Positions 1 to 11,201 of a stretch of DNA of 64,000 nucleotides are shown in pieces. Location: the NCBI GenBank assembly GCA_019915135.1, contig JAHLMK010000003.1, positions 1,240,001 to 1,304,000 of the forward strand. Direction: 5' to 3'. The translations under genes were made by a program, and so were the position numbers. A model generated the notes under the pieces. It made no database searches, was not told the origin of the DNA, and saw only the letters and a list, made by a program, of their open reading frames with translations. Every line of letters begins with the position of its first letter. Position 1 is the first letter of the stretch. This stretch comes from Strobilurus pachycystidiatus. Its lineage: Eukaryota; Basidiomycota; Agaricomycetes; Agaricales; Physalacriaceae.

Positions 1-179
1 TAATGCTAACTTGATCATTGGGGACTAGATTCCTTGTGTGTGACAACTGACCCTCTGTGTCGTTGTACTGTTGTTGAGACCACTCACTCTCTCTTGTGCT
101 TTGTGCCTGTGCTTGTGCTTGTGCCTGTGCTCCGCTTCGGCATTTGGTTGTGTTTGTTCTAGGAGTCTTACTCGTGTCT

Positions 180-704
180 GCGGTTCTTGCGACAGATACC
201 ACGGTCTACCTTGACCAAGCTGATGACTTTGAGGCACTACAGGGCATCCTGAACGAGTGGTGCAAATCCTCAAGAGCTAAGTTTAACATAGCCAAGACGG
301 AAGTCATACCCGTAGGATCCAAAACATATAGACAGCTAGTCCTGTCTACTAGAAAACTCAACGAAAGCACTGAACCTATCCCTAAAGGAATCCGCATCGC
401 AAAAGATGGGCACGCAGTCCAAATACTTGGCGGCTGGAGTGGCAACAACACAAAACGTGTAGTGCCGTGGTCACCAGTACTTGACAGCATTGAAGAACGA
501 CTTGACTTCTGGGAAAAGGCTCACCCGACACTCGAAGGCCGTCGGCTGATCATCCAGATGATAATTGGAGGGAGAACACAGTATCTGACAAAGGTACAAG
601 ACATGCCAAAGGAGGTAGTGCGCAGACTGGAAAGGAGAATCAGAAACTTTCTTTGGTCCGAAAAACAATCTCCGGTAAATGTAATAATTGTGCCCAACCA
701 CTGA
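180..704 (+). pseudogene. LINE reverse transcriptase, thumb/C-terminal fragment
   Basis: The translation holds the usual post-catalytic RT segment: YLDQADDFEALQGILNEWC, then KFNIAKTEVIPVG, and WEKAHPTLEGRRLI followed by RRIRNFLW. These match the region downstream of the YxDD box in fungal LINE reverse transcriptases; the YxDD box itself is not in the window. The frame stops at 704, and the matching sequence resumes in another frame at about 840, so the element is frameshifted here. No start codon is expected for an internal fragment. Confidence 0.7.
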
Positions 705-842
705 CACAATAACCACTGAGCCAAAAGGCTACTATGACGACTTGTCATTTAGTGTGGTTGGGGCTATATATACCATGTGTTATATCCGCATGTCTATAAC
801 AGTAAACATGCATATTGTGCAAAAGCCAAAGAAGGAAGGCGA

Positions 843-2253
843 AAAGAAAATATTAGATATCCTGGTGAGGAATGAAGCAATTACAGTGACGTGGCTGCAG
901 TCATACCTGAACTTTGGCGAGGATCGAGCAACGTGGGCGTACTTTGTAGACGCCATCATAGCACACCACGCGCCGGAAACACCAGCTAAGAGCGAAGAAT
1001 ATACGCACCTCAACATCTTTCTACAGTCATTCAAGACACAAACGTCAAAGATGTCCGAGGACCTCCGTGAAATGTTGAAGACGGGCCAAGAGTTTGGGAT
1101 CCGCCTAGACGGACGAGCCTTCACAAGGTCAGTAATGAGGGAAATGCCATTGTGGCTACACCGGGAACAGGACCCCGACCTGGGAAGAGTGATCATAACA
1201 CAAAAGGAAAGCAAATGCCTAAGAGAGAGACACGGCATAGTAACTGTCGGCCATGCTGAGAAACTTGCGCAATTGGTAGGAAATAGACCACACTCAAACT
1301 CAAAGAATTGCAATTGTGATGATTGCCGGAAAGCGAGACATCCACACCGATGTGATAACCCTAACCGGTGTTTCAAAAGGGCAAAGATTCTTCTAGAAAA
1401 GCTCCCACCTAAGTGGAACCCTCTGCAAAGGCAGCCCGAGGATTACAAAACCCCACCTGAGGCTCTGGAGGGCGAAGATCCAAGTGATCCCGATTTCACC
1501 ATACCGTTCGACAATCGAATCACTGAGCGAGGAAGTCTGAAGGACACATTCAGGGTTTTCGGCACCGAAAAAAGGTCCAAATTAGTGCGTGAGGAGCCTG
1601 AAGAATGGATGGGATCCGATAACGGGCACAAAGAGGCGACACCTACAAGCAAGATGTGTACACCGATGGAGGATGTGTACACCAATGGTGGATGCAAAAA
1701 TAACGTCAACGAAGATGCCATAGCAGGCACAGGAGTCTGGTTTGGACACAGTGATGACCAAAATGAGTCAATCAAGATTCTAGCAAAGTTGACACAATCC
1801 AATCAGGTAGCGGAAACATATGGCAGCATGAGAGCCGCAGAAACTGGACACACCCACATCCCGCTAAAGATCATCAGCGACTCAAGAACAGTCATTAACA
1901 AAATGATAAAGCACCTACAAAAGTGGGAGGATACAGGTTTCATCGGGAGACCAGACGCGGCAATAACCAAGACTCTAGCCTCGCGGCTCAGAGAACAAAA
2001 CACGGCAACGACCTTTAAGTGGGTCAAGGGCCACACTGGCACAATTGGCAATGAAGAGGCAGATAGATTGGCCTCGGAGGGCATTGATAAGCAGACAGAA
2101 GATAGACTAAACCTGAAAATCCCACCAGAACTGGACCTGCACGGGGCAAAACTTTGCAAAATTACACAGGCCCTGGCGTACAAAGCAATCAAGATAGCGA
2201 GAGGAAAAAAGACAAGAAGTCAAACATTCCTACAACAAGTGAACAGACATTGA
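843..2253 (+). pseudogene. LINE connection region and RNase H domain
   Basis: A long open frame continues the LINE protein. From about 866 it reads ILVRNEAITVTWLQSYLNF, a segment usual after the RT thumb. A Cys/His cluster follows around 1303-1370 (CNCDDCRKARHPHRC). The RNase H domain spans about 1672-2085. Of its four catalytic acids, Glu (in VAETYGSMRAAE), Asp (IISDSRTVIN) and Asp (GNEEADRLASEG) are present, but the first one reads VYTNGG: codon 1684-1686 encodes Asn where Asp is expected. A 19-bp imperfect tandem repeat overlaps this site (separate entry). The product would be catalytically dead. Confidence 0.7.
1653..1690 (+). repeat. 19-bp tandem repeat over the RNase H active-site motif
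   Basis: Two adjacent 19-bp units start with GATGTGTACACC. The first encodes VYTDGG, but in a frame shifted relative to the domain; the second encodes VYTNGG in the domain frame. Because 19 is not a multiple of three, one unit must be a later duplication. Either unit could be the older one. Confidence 0.6.
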
Positions 2254-2583
2254 ACGATTCATATGCTCGACCAAGCTCGACACGCAGCAAAAGATATCTG
2301 TGATCACCTCCCATCAGATGCAATGCTATGAAAGCACATGGGCCACAAGGACTTCTCACCCAAATCTTGCCACTTCATGTGGATGGCAATGCACGACACG
2401 TACAAGGTATGAAGCTGGTGGGAAGGAAGGTTGTCCGTTGAGCACCGAGCAGAATGCCCACACTGCAAAACAACCGAGTCACTAGAACACATCCTCCTAA
2501 GTAAGGCACCGGGTCAAGGACTTGTATGGAAGCACATACAACAAATATGAAAAGGGGAAAGCGATATTGCCTTCTCCCCACTG

Positions 2584-2961
2584 TTGATCAGCACAATCCT
2601 TGCCTGCTCGCTGGCACAACTGAAAAACTCCAAAGGAGACGAGAACAGAGGGGCCTCAAGACTCTTCCGGATCCTTGTATCCGAGGCTGCGCACCTGATT
2701 TGGAAGCTGAGAAATGAACGGGTCATCCAACGTGAAGGAAAGGACAAACCAGCATCGAAGAAAGAGATTAAGAACCGCCTCAGGGCAGCGATCAATGAAC
2801 GGATCAGGACTGATCAGAAATTGGCGACCCGATGCAGCGGCAAGAGAAAAGTGCCAGAACACGTCGTATATGATACATGGCGCAGTGTACTCGAGAACGA
2901 GAAAAATCTCCCTGAAGAATGGATCGGGGAGTCTGGGGTTTTAGTGGGTATGGCATCGTGA
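2584..2961 (+). pseudogene. LINE C-terminal tail fragment
   Basis: A short frame reads EAAHLIWKLRNERVI and ends EEWIGESGVLVGMAS. This is the type of tail that follows RNase H and the zinc-finger segment in mushroom LINE polyproteins. The zinc-finger segment itself (about 2300-2520) is scrambled over several frames (fragments such as CPHCKTTESLEHILL can be read), so the element is degraded. Confidence 0.55.
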
Positions 2962-3582
2962 GGGAGGGTTTTATTTCTGTTTATCTTTTCTATGGTTTAT
3001 GCTTATATGTTCTATGTTTTTTCTTTCTTGGGTTGTTGGTTCACGATGCCGAGTCCCACACTTGGAGTGCGTAACACATTTCCTTGGGGTGCTCAAACAT
3101 AGCCAGGTCGAGATTCCTGGCACCACACGTGCTATTCGCGGGGTCAACAGAGTCGAGTATGTACTGATCTTAGTACGTACGGTACCACCACGAATATCAA
3201 TTCACGTCCACCAAAAAAAAAAGATTTTCAAAGGACGCCATGGCCTGTATTGGAGTAAAGTAGCCAGAAGTGGACGGTGTCGGCGGCTGTGAAGGAGAGG
3301 ACATCCCGGAATCGTGATGCAGAGGCGGAAGAGATATGTGGGTAGGATGATTTGGGGAGCCAGAATCCGGTGGGGTATCTTGAGGCGTTAACAAGGGATG
3401 TATGAGCTCGCCACCATGACCACAGACGGCCCCGCTGTCTGGCATTCTATGTGATGATTAATGGGTAAGTTGTTGGCTTTGATGGGTGTGGAACAAGCAA
3501 GAGATGGCCATAAAAAGAGGGCAATCCCGGACAGGGTCAAACATCATGGAGTTAGTGCAATAAAGAGCAGACCGCTCGCGAT
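2962..3582. other. No supported gene; left flank of the Gypsy element
   Basis: The stretch holds a T-rich piece just after the LINE tail, an A-run at about 3212-3222, and an unremarkable minus-strand open frame (3197-3445, Pro/Ser-rich, no recognised domain). I see nothing I would annotate as a gene. The sequence up to 3587 is the insertion target of the Gypsy element. Confidence 0.5.
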
Positions 3583-3587
3583 GTTGT
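3583..3587. repeat. Target-site duplication, left copy (GTTGT)
   Basis: The five bases before the 5' LTR equal the five bases after the 3' LTR (23175-23179). This is the expected length for Ty3/Gypsy integration. Confidence 0.85.
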
Positions 3588-3915
3588 TGTAAGGCGATCG
3601 CCTTCCAACCACATCGGCACATTCAGCAATCACGGCATACCAACTTACATACCATATATAGACAAATTACGATACCTACAGCCACATCACGTACGTAGAC
3701 TCAGCTCGCTTCGCGAGACAGCGCTTCTTGCCCTCTTACCACTACTTTCCCCCTTTTCCTGCCCTATTACTTATCTCACACCATATGCTCCGTACCCGCC
3801 TTTTGGCTCACACCGATTCAATACCAGCTTCGTTCTCAGTGATTTGTTTGATTCGTGAGTCGCGTCGCCCTCACACGTAGTGTTTCGGGCTCGTCCACAT
3901 CGGACGTGTCTTACA
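3588..3915 (+). repeat. 5' LTR of the Gypsy element
   Basis: It starts TGTAAGGCGATCG and ends GTGTCTTACA, giving the terminal inverted hexamer TGTAAG/CTTACA. It is nearly identical over its full length to 22847-23174. A TATATA stretch near 3654 is a plausible promoter element. No clear tRNA-complementary primer site follows it. Confidence 0.93.
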
Positions 3916-4392
3916 CTTTTTTTTCACTGCCGAACGAAGCCGTTTATTGACTGCTGCTGCCGTAGTCGTCAACAACGAGTACCGTATTGTTGCTGTTCAC
4001 CGCTGCTCAAAACATCGCCGCCGTCACCGTCGTCGTTCACCGTACTGCTGTTGTTAGCCGAGTTGCGCCGCCTACCGCCGTTTTCTGTTAACAGAAGGTC
4101 TTTGACCGCCCCGCCTTTGCTGATTTTGACTTACCGTGCTGCAGACAAGCTGTTCGCACCACCGAAAGCAACGACTCTTCCCGGTCGTGAACCGGCTCCG
4201 TCGTCACGCCCTCCTGCCGCAGACGTTTCTCTCGCACCAACGACGCGGAAGACCAATCCAAAGTCCAAAAATTCAGCCGTCCCTCCTTCTTGCTCGTCGT
4301 CGCCTGAACACCCGCCGTCCTCCACGCTGCCTTTGCCGAGATACAACGCTCACCCTCCCTTGGCATCCGACTCTGACGACTCTTTTGTCACA

Positions 4393-5659
4393 ATGCCGAA
4401 CTCGACCTTGCGGATTACTGCGTACTCGCGACATACGCCGCCCGGTATCACCGAAGGCACAATGCGCGATGTTCCTCTATACAAATTTTACACAACCGCC
4501 GTCTCCAACTACATGAAGCAACACCACGCAGCTGTCGATTTCGAAAAATCCACCAATATCATTCCGTTACTTGCTCCAGGCTTCCAAGCCAATACGGCCC
4601 TCCACAATTACTACAACAAAAGACCCGCCGCTCTCAATCGACTCACCTTCTCCGCTTTTATCGATGTCGTACGCACCCGCTTCCTCGGTCCTGATTGGGG
4701 AGACGACTTCCAAGAGGAGCTTGCCCGCGCTAAACAAGACTTTGTCAGCGACGAGACGTTCGCGGACTTCGCCAAAACGCTGATCGCAAACAAGAAATTC
4801 TGCAAGACGCCGTTAACCAACGCCCGTGTTACGTCTATCCTCCAAGACAACATGGACCCGACCACGCGCAGCGAGTTGAAAGACACAGTCGCCCATAAAG
4901 CAACGAGGGTCATCAGCTCCAAGTTGATGAATGGGACCAACACCGTTGCTGAGACGTTGGACGGATGGATCGAGGCCGTAGAGGCCATTGACAAGGAGGT
5001 TCGACGCCAGCGTGTCAACCGGAAGAAGGAGATGCGGGCGGAGTTGAGAGCCATGATGGGTCCGAACAACCCTGTTGCCGTCGCCGCGGTTAGCTCCAGC
5101 GTACCCTCTAACGCGCCACCCCCAGGTTGTCCGGCTTACACAAGCAACACAAACGCAGTCACCCGAGGTTTTTCCCAAACCAATAACCGTTTCCGTTACA
5201 CTGAGGGCGGGGGGAGCACTTTCACCTCCAACCGACACCTTCCAAAGTTAACGGACGAAGAGAGGGCCGTGGGGGATTGCTTCCACATGTGCCAAACCTG
5301 TCGTGATCCCTGGCAGGACCACCAATCCAAAGATGGAGTGTGCGACTTCCCTGCAGCCGAGAACTACATGCCTCGCACGCTTTGCTACTTCTTGGACTGG
5401 ATGCGCCGCTTTCCCCAAGGAAATGAGAATCGACGCCTGGGTTTCCCCATCACTCGTGCCTATCTACCTGATCTCGCCTATGCAAAACGCAAATACAGCG
5501 AGAACATTGGTTTATGGCCCGCTGACATTGAATACGAGATTGCCGACACCGCCGCTGCTTCCAACAAACGCCCTGCTTCTTCCTCCAACACTACATTCTC
5601 TTCCGTAACTTTGTCTGCTCCCGTTCCCGTCACCTGTGGTCGTGGATATTTGACAAGGG
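4393..5659 (+). pseudogene. gag: Gypsy gag (capsid and zinc knuckle), 3' end cut by an insertion
   Basis: The first in-frame ATG is at 4393; the frame is also open upstream to the LTR but without an ATG. The middle (about 4620-5060) is a capsid-type retrotransposon gag segment (AFIDVVRTRFLGPDWGDDF, then a helix-rich stretch ending RKKEMRAELRAMM). A CysCysHisCys-like knuckle is seen at about 5289-5342 (CQTCRDPWQDHQSKDGVC). After about 5659 the sequence changes character: CCCGTTATAAC appears and the frame stops at 5703. I take this as the border of the inserted block. Gag builds the cytoplasmic virus-like particle that packages the element RNA. Confidence 0.75.
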
Positions 5660-5693
5660 CCCGTTATAACCGTCCAAAAATGTTTCAAATTCT

Positions 5694-5707
5694 CCCGTTA
5701 TAACGGG
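5694..5707. repeat. Perfect 14-bp palindrome at the left end of the insertion
   Basis: CCCGTTATAACGGG is a perfect palindrome. Its first 11 bases also occur as a direct copy at 5660-5670. It is a candidate terminal or transposase-binding repeat. Confidence 0.5.
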
Positions 5708-5830
5708 GCGCACTTGTGCAGCACATCCCCTGCACCCAGGCAAACGCTCCGGGCTTGCTCTGCTTACTAACGCAGCTCGCCGCGGGCGGTGCTCCTGTGG
5801 CTAGCAGACTATGGCGGGACCGACACATCA

Positions 5831-5854
5831 GTCCGAATCGGTCATGATTCGGAC
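5831..5854. repeat. Hairpin: 9-bp perfect stem, 6-base loop
   Basis: GTCCGAATC pairs with GATTCGGAC around GGTCAT. It lies about 46 bases beyond the stop codon of the minus-strand KDZ gene, between that gene and the proposed element end. It could be a 3'-processing or subterminal transposon signal. Confidence 0.5.
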
Positions 5855-5900
5855 ACGCATTGACACAAAAAGAAATAAATGAATATTAAAAGTAGATACA

Positions 5901-8900
5901 TTACGGTCCGATGTCTGTACTATGAGCGCCGCCCACGTCCTGCGCAAGATCGCCGGCGAGAAGCTTCTGAACGTCCGCCAGAACTTCACCGTCTTTGGGC
6001 CCTGCCTTCTGGCCTCGTGCTGGCTGATCTTGGAGCCATAGCATCTTGAATCCCTCCGCAATGCGTACGCGGTCCTTGGCTTGCCTGCGCGCATACGCCC
6101 TGCGTCCGCAAAACTCCGGCTTCCCTAGGGTGTCCTTCCCCAAGCTAGAGCGTCGGGTCCACTGCTCAGCCTCGTGCTCCAGGCTTCGTAACACGCGACG
6201 CATCTCCGCCCGAAGTATCTCCACTTCCTCAGACCATCGCCACTTTCTCGCCAGGGCTTTTGCCCACTCAATCCGAACACCTGCATCCGATAAGCATGAA
6301 CACCAGCCAAAACGTTGAAGTAGCACTCACATTCGTGTAGGTAACCTTCCAAAGATGCATCTGGCCCGCCTCCAAAGGACCAGATCCAGCTGACGACTCG
6401 TCTGGACTCGCCCAAGGGTGCGCCTTCTTTGGGCTTCTGTGATGTCGCTGTCACCCGACTATCCCTACCTCCCAATCGTCCCAATTTCTTCATCGCCCCA
6501 GAATCGCTCTCCTCCATATGTACCAGCTCGATGTCTGATGGCAGGAGCTCCCTGTACCCGTCCTCGTCCTCATCCCCATTCAATGCTCGCAACGCCCTCC
6601 ATCCGTGCCGATATTTTTGTGCCGCGGCGTCGACCTTTGCGCTGAGCAATTGTATCAACTTGGCGGCACGCGTCGTCGCGTTCTGGCCGGTAACGTGAGC
6701 ATTGCGGTAGTTGATGAAGTGCCGCCGTGTCATGAGCCGTGCTCGGAGACGCATGATCGCGTCACTACATCGCCCTTTCCTCAGTGCAATCTCCACATCA
6801 TACAGCGCGTCGGAGCACATCCCCTCTACCCGCCTTCCTCCCAATAAACATTCCGAGGGTAGAAATATCTTTGCCTCCTCCGGTAACCGAGCGGCAACCA
6901 GGGTATCCTCCTCGTCTTGAAGCAATGCTGCCACGCCCGGCATTTGCACAGCTTGGTGGCGACGGAATGCTCGGAGTTTGCTGCTGAACGCCTTGCTTCG
7001 CTGATGTATGCTGCTCTCCCGGGCCAGCGTAAGATTCACGCTGGCTTTTCGATCTGCGAGCAACCGTGATCTGGCAAAAATCGTTAGTAAGAACAGTTTG
7101 ATACGTGCCGATACTTACTTGGTGTCCTCCAGCTGTAGCCCTTGAATAATAAACACCGTCGGGGTCATCCTGGCGCCACTTTGCGCTTGGCCGCCCGTCT
7201 GCGCCTTCGCTTCTTTTTTCCTGCACTTCCCTCTCCGCCATGGTCCTCGCCGCACTCGTCATGCTCCGTACACGCCTCGTCCTCGCCCTCCCGATCCCCG
7301 TCATCCAGTTCCTCATCTGCATCCTTCCGTAAAGTCTCTTCTTCCAATTGCTCCTGCCGGTGAAGGTCGGCGCGAACCTTCTGCTCGGAAACGCTAACCT
7401 TGCCGGACGGCGCGTAAGGGTTGGGCGACTCCCGATCTGCCAGCCAGTCCTTGACCATCTTCATCCATTCCGTGCGCAGTCCGCCTTTTAATGCCGAGTC
7501 CATGAGCGTGAAGGCGTTCACCTGTATGTCGCGTTCTTCAGTCGCAATCCGCAAACGTCGCAGGAGGGTTTTTCCTGCCAAAAGCTATTAGTATTGATTT
7601 CGTAGCCAACAACCGACCGAAGTTCTCACCAATGTCGATATTCTTCTGGAAATTAATGTGATTGATCTTGTCCTCGTGGTCGTCGTGCCGTGCACCGGGC
7701 TGCTCCTCGCGGGTCATGTACGAGATTGTGTTCAGTTGAGACCAGTATCGCTCAATTCCTTTGCCATTGGTTTTCCCCACTCCGGTCTGATAGCGCAGAC
7801 TGTTCTCCGTCTCGCAGCTGACTTCATGCACATTTCCGTGCCACACAGGTAAGCCCCAGGTCAATGCCGGAAGACCTAAACCCTTGAGACAATCCGGGAG
7901 AGCGGCCACGCGTTTGTGAAAATTCTTCTTGTATTGACAGGCAATGTCGTAGGTTATCGTTACCTCCTTCAGTCCCAAACGACTGAGGAGCCAGCATAGG
8001 ATCCAATCCGTATTCTTGTACCTGACGAGAGATGTTGAGAAATGAGAATGTCACATATAAAAACAGTGTTTGCTCACCGTTCGCCCTTCTCCAAATCGCC
8101 GAGCGAGAGCATGAGCTCATGACGTGCACATATAACGCCCAAGACGCCCGTCCACCTGAGACCCGTGGAGAACTTCGTTTCCTTGTGCATGAGCGCTGCA
8201 AACGCGATGCACGACGATACCTGACATGAAGTGATTAGTTACCTTGAAATGTAAGATAAGACGTTGTCCGAATCCTTACCTCCTCCTCCGTAATATAGCT
8301 TTGCAGCCATTCGTGGTACTGCTCCATCGGGACCTGCACGTCAAGCCCGGTATACAGCGGAAAATCTTCCCGTGGCGACGCGCGCATCTTGCATCGCATT
8401 TTGAAGTTGGCGTCACCCGATAGAATCTGACGAAATTTGTACCTGTGAACGGGAATCAGCTCAACATCCGGGTTTCCTGAGGAAGGAAACGACTCACTGC
8501 TCCCCAGCACTTATAGAGCTGACGTTGCTTGGTAAATTCACGCCTACGCGTGGGCAAGCCCAACACTCCACGGCGACGGACCCCCAGGCCGCCTTGCTCA
8601 CACCGCCTACTTCATGTGCGACGCCTGACCGACGAACTCTCTGCATGTAAGACCACTGCCGCGACATGCGCCCGAAGGCTTTGTACCGATCCGGAGTCCA
8701 TTCCGTGCCATAAGGATCGCCCGTGGATTCCAGCGTGGTGACAAAGTCACGAACGGAAACGGTGGCTGTCACTTTTAAGCGGCGGAAAAAATTTAGCGTC
8801 TCGATGGTGGCGCAGGTTTGGGGCGTGTGGGTCGTTGCCGGATACCAGCCATTTCGGAAGAGCTGCTGCCAGTCGAAGGTGCCTTGATTACGACTGCAAC

Positions 8901-9894
8901 GGCAATAGCAAAAGCGAAGGGTGTGAGTGGCGGGATAATGTATCACTGTCAGGAAGCGGTCTGTCGGATCCGGGAAGCCGCATGCAGCGCCTTGGTGCCC
9001 GACTTGGTAGATCAGGCCGAGCTCAGTGAGCGTAGCTGGCTCCCAAGTTTCGTCATCCCAGACCTGTGTTCCTGTGAGCAAAGCTCGAACGGTGTGGAAA
9101 ACAAGTTGCTGCTTACCTGGAGCAGGTGTAGGGGGGTCCGCTGATGCCGAAGAACGCAGCAAGACGAGCACTCTTTGAAATCGCCGCAACTGCGACAGCA
9201 ATACAAGAGATTGGTGGGAGATGCTTGGGATTGACACGTGGAACAGGCTGGAGCGTAGATGTCGTCGCCCAACCCATGTCGGCGCATGGACTCTTCGAAC
9301 ATGAGGTCGGTGAATTGAATCCATTCCTTCATTTGGTCGTCCTACCACCGTGTCATGTAAGCACCAAACTGTATGTACGCATAGGAGAAAAATATCACGC
9401 ACCGAGCTTGTGTACCGTTTTCTTTTCAACGAGTCCGCCTCCACCTCGTCATTCATGTCCCCATCAGCGTCTAAGAAAGCGGCAGGGGGACCATCTTGAT
9501 GGAGGTTGTCGTCCTGTAGGTTGTCGTAGATCGCCTCATAAGAGGCGGTTGGCTCGAAGTCGCCAAAGCTGCCCTTTTCTGCCGAAGGCGGCGGAGTCGC
9601 AGTCCGTCTCCTTTTACGAGGAGGCGGAAGATACTCCACGGTTTCCGTTTCGCCCGTCCTAGAGACATAGTGGGCACGGTCGCGCACGGGCTCTTGGGAC
9701 GGTCCAGAAAAAGCCGCGGCCTGCACGCTCTGGTTCGATGGGCGTCCTCTCCTTCGTGGCGGCGCCGCCGGGGTGATGGCGCTAGAGCCAAAATTGGCTA
9801 GCTCGAACTCGCGACGGCGACGATAGTCGTCTGCTGTGTGCCGGCAAAGATCCCAGGTCGTTTGAGCAGGACGACTGCCAGATGGATTGGCCAT
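5901..9894 (-). CDS. KDZ-family transposase (copy 1), apparently intact
   Basis: Exons read by eye on the minus strand: 9894-9403, 9341-9117, 9063-8498, 8442-8280, 8220-8078, 8021-7630, 7574-7274, 7220-7119, 7070-6331, 6280-5901. All introns are GT-AG, 48-61 bases; coding length is 3,504 (1,167 residues), with no internal stop. The N-terminus is Pro/Arg-rich with basic clusters. A CxC-type zinc cluster (CSTCQ, then CCRSCGDFKECSSCC) lies at about residues 180-225. The RNase H-like core shows acidic residues in GDANF (about 438), TYDIACQY (about 554) and NGKGIERYW (about 615), the family's candidate catalytic triad. The C-terminus has RIEWAKALARKWRW. KDZ enzymes move DNA transposons by cut-and-paste in the nucleus. 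The ATG at 9894 is the first in-frame one; the seventh intron (7221-7273) is the least certain. Confidence 0.85.
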
Positions 9895-10199
9895 AGAAGA
9901 TCGAGAGGAAGAGTGCCCGCAGCGTGCCGTCGCAGCCCCGGCAACGTTTGAAATTTCTTCACATGGTGATCGCCAAGACAGAGCGGGGCCATGACATTGC
10001 ACCTTTGACAAAAGTTCATTTCAGAGCCAATACTGTGGCTAGACGGTACAAGCTAAGCACGACCCAGTGGTGTAATGGTTGAGCACGCCATGCATTGTCC
10101 ACATCCACTTCGGATATTTTTGGCAATGCTCGCGCGAAGTTTTTTGTCCTTTTTACTTACTCGTCTTTCTTGAAAGTTAAACCTCATATCAGACAGAGT

Positions 10200-11183
10200 T
10201 CAAACACTAAATTGTGCAGCTGAAGGAGTTGGAATGGAAACAATAATTGTAAGTAACTTGAACCCGATACAACTTGCTAAATAATCCGCACGTTGTAGGG
10301 GGTGGAGATGTAGGGGGTGCGGGGTGTTGCAAGTTTGTTTTGCGCTGTGTAGGTGCACGACCCAGGGGCCTGGGGTGAGGGAAGGGGGTTGATAGAACAC
10401 CGTGAGATCTAGGCGTGGCTCGGTATAGAATGTCGGGGTTCGTATACGTCGTAGTGGCCCCCGTAGATATCTTGCCTGGAGAAGGCATAATCCTTCTTTC
10501 GTGTGTCGAGATAGATGTTGGGGGGTTCTCCACAGAACTTCCATACATCGTGCCATGATGGGGATATGTCCGTTCACCAGAGACCGAAGAAGAACCCAGT
10601 CTTCTTCTAGTCCCAGCAACCTATAGACCACGTCTATGACCCATGCAGCTCTGCCCAGAAGGCTCCGGTATTGAGTAGGACCTGATCGTACTGTTGGTTT
10701 GAATTCCGCGATGTGGATGGTCAACTCCCTAAAGAGGGAGAGTACTCGGTGTTCGGTTCTGCGAGCTCGTACAAGGGGGGGGATAGTGTCGGAGGTTGTG
10801 GTGATTGGAGGCGTTACCCCAACGCCGGGGGAGGGGGGAGGTTCCGATGTAGTGGTACGTGGGCAGTATGGAGACTTCGTCCTATTGTTACGACCTGATC
10901 CCGCCGTGACAAGGACTCGCTCATGAGAGACTACCCCTGTAGTCAACCGATAGCTTTCCTGCGAGCGTACCACGTACATCCTCGTATTGTGCTCGACTGG
11001 TCGTGCTGTACCAGTCGTAGGGTCCCTCGATGGTCGCACATCCATCTCGTCAGAGACCGAGATACCGTAGGAACCTAATCCCAAGGTACAAGGCTCGCCG
11101 CCGGACCTAGTCCCAGGTGTGGCGTCGGGGAGCCTTCTCTCGTCGGAGTTAACGACGTTGACGGAGGTATCGAAGGGAGACAT
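10200..11183 (-). CDS. Open frame of about 327 codons, unknown
   Basis: A single uninterrupted minus-strand frame runs from ATG 11183 (MSPFDTSVNVVNSDERRLP) to 10200. It is rich in Arg, Thr and Pro and has a short hydrophobic helix-like stretch (AAWVIDVVYRLLGLEEDWVLL). I recognise no domain. Its place between two transposases suggests a transposon passenger or the gag-like frame of another element. Random openness cannot be excluded, because the region has biased base use. Confidence 0.3.
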   Translation of the reverse strand: MSPFDTSVNVVNSDERRLPDATPGTRSGGEPCTLGLGSYGISVSDEMDVRPSRDPTTGTARPVEHNTRMYVVRSQESYRLTTGVVSHERVLVTAGSGRNNRTKSPYCPRTTTSEPPPSPGVGVTPPITTTSDTIPPLVRARRTEHRVLSLFRELTIHIAEFKPTVRSGPTQYRSLLGRAAWVIDVVYRLLGLEEDWVLLRSLVNGHIPIMARCMEVLWRTPQHLSRHTKEGLCLLQARYLRGPLRRIRTPTFYTEPRLDLTVFYQPPSLTPGPWVVHLHSAKQTCNTPHPLHLHPLQRADYLASCIGFKLLTIIVSIPTPSAAQFSV

Positions 11184-11201
11184 GTGGGTGAGTCCTACCA
11201 C

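Larger units (their letters stand above)
180..2961 (+). mobile_element. Decayed non-LTR (LINE) retrotransposon, 3' part
   Basis: The stretch reads, in several frames, as the end of a fungal LINE polyprotein: reverse-transcriptase thumb region, a linker with a Cys/His cluster, RNase H, and a C-terminal tail. Frame changes near 690 and after 2253 show that it is no longer one open frame. The 5' end (endonuclease, RT palm) is absent or lies left of the window. No poly(A) tail or target duplication could be fixed; an A-run near 3212-3222 is a possible but unproven 3' end. Family assignment (Tad-like elements of mushrooms) rests on remembered protein similarity. Confidence 0.75.

Noticed and set aside
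60..140. GTGCTTGTGCCTGT repeat at the left end
   Set aside because: A short low-complexity run with no unit structure long enough to call, and no link to the LINE start.
7160..7185. Frameshift in KDZ copy 1
   Set aside because: The frame change is fully explained by a 53-base GT-AG intron at 7221-7273, which makes the total coding length a multiple of three.
10062..10095. tRNA-like word GTGGTGTAATGGTTGAGCACGC
   Set aside because: It resembles the 5' half and A-box of a tRNA, but no anticodon arm, T-arm or acceptor pairing follows within 60 bases; at most a SINE or tRNA relic.
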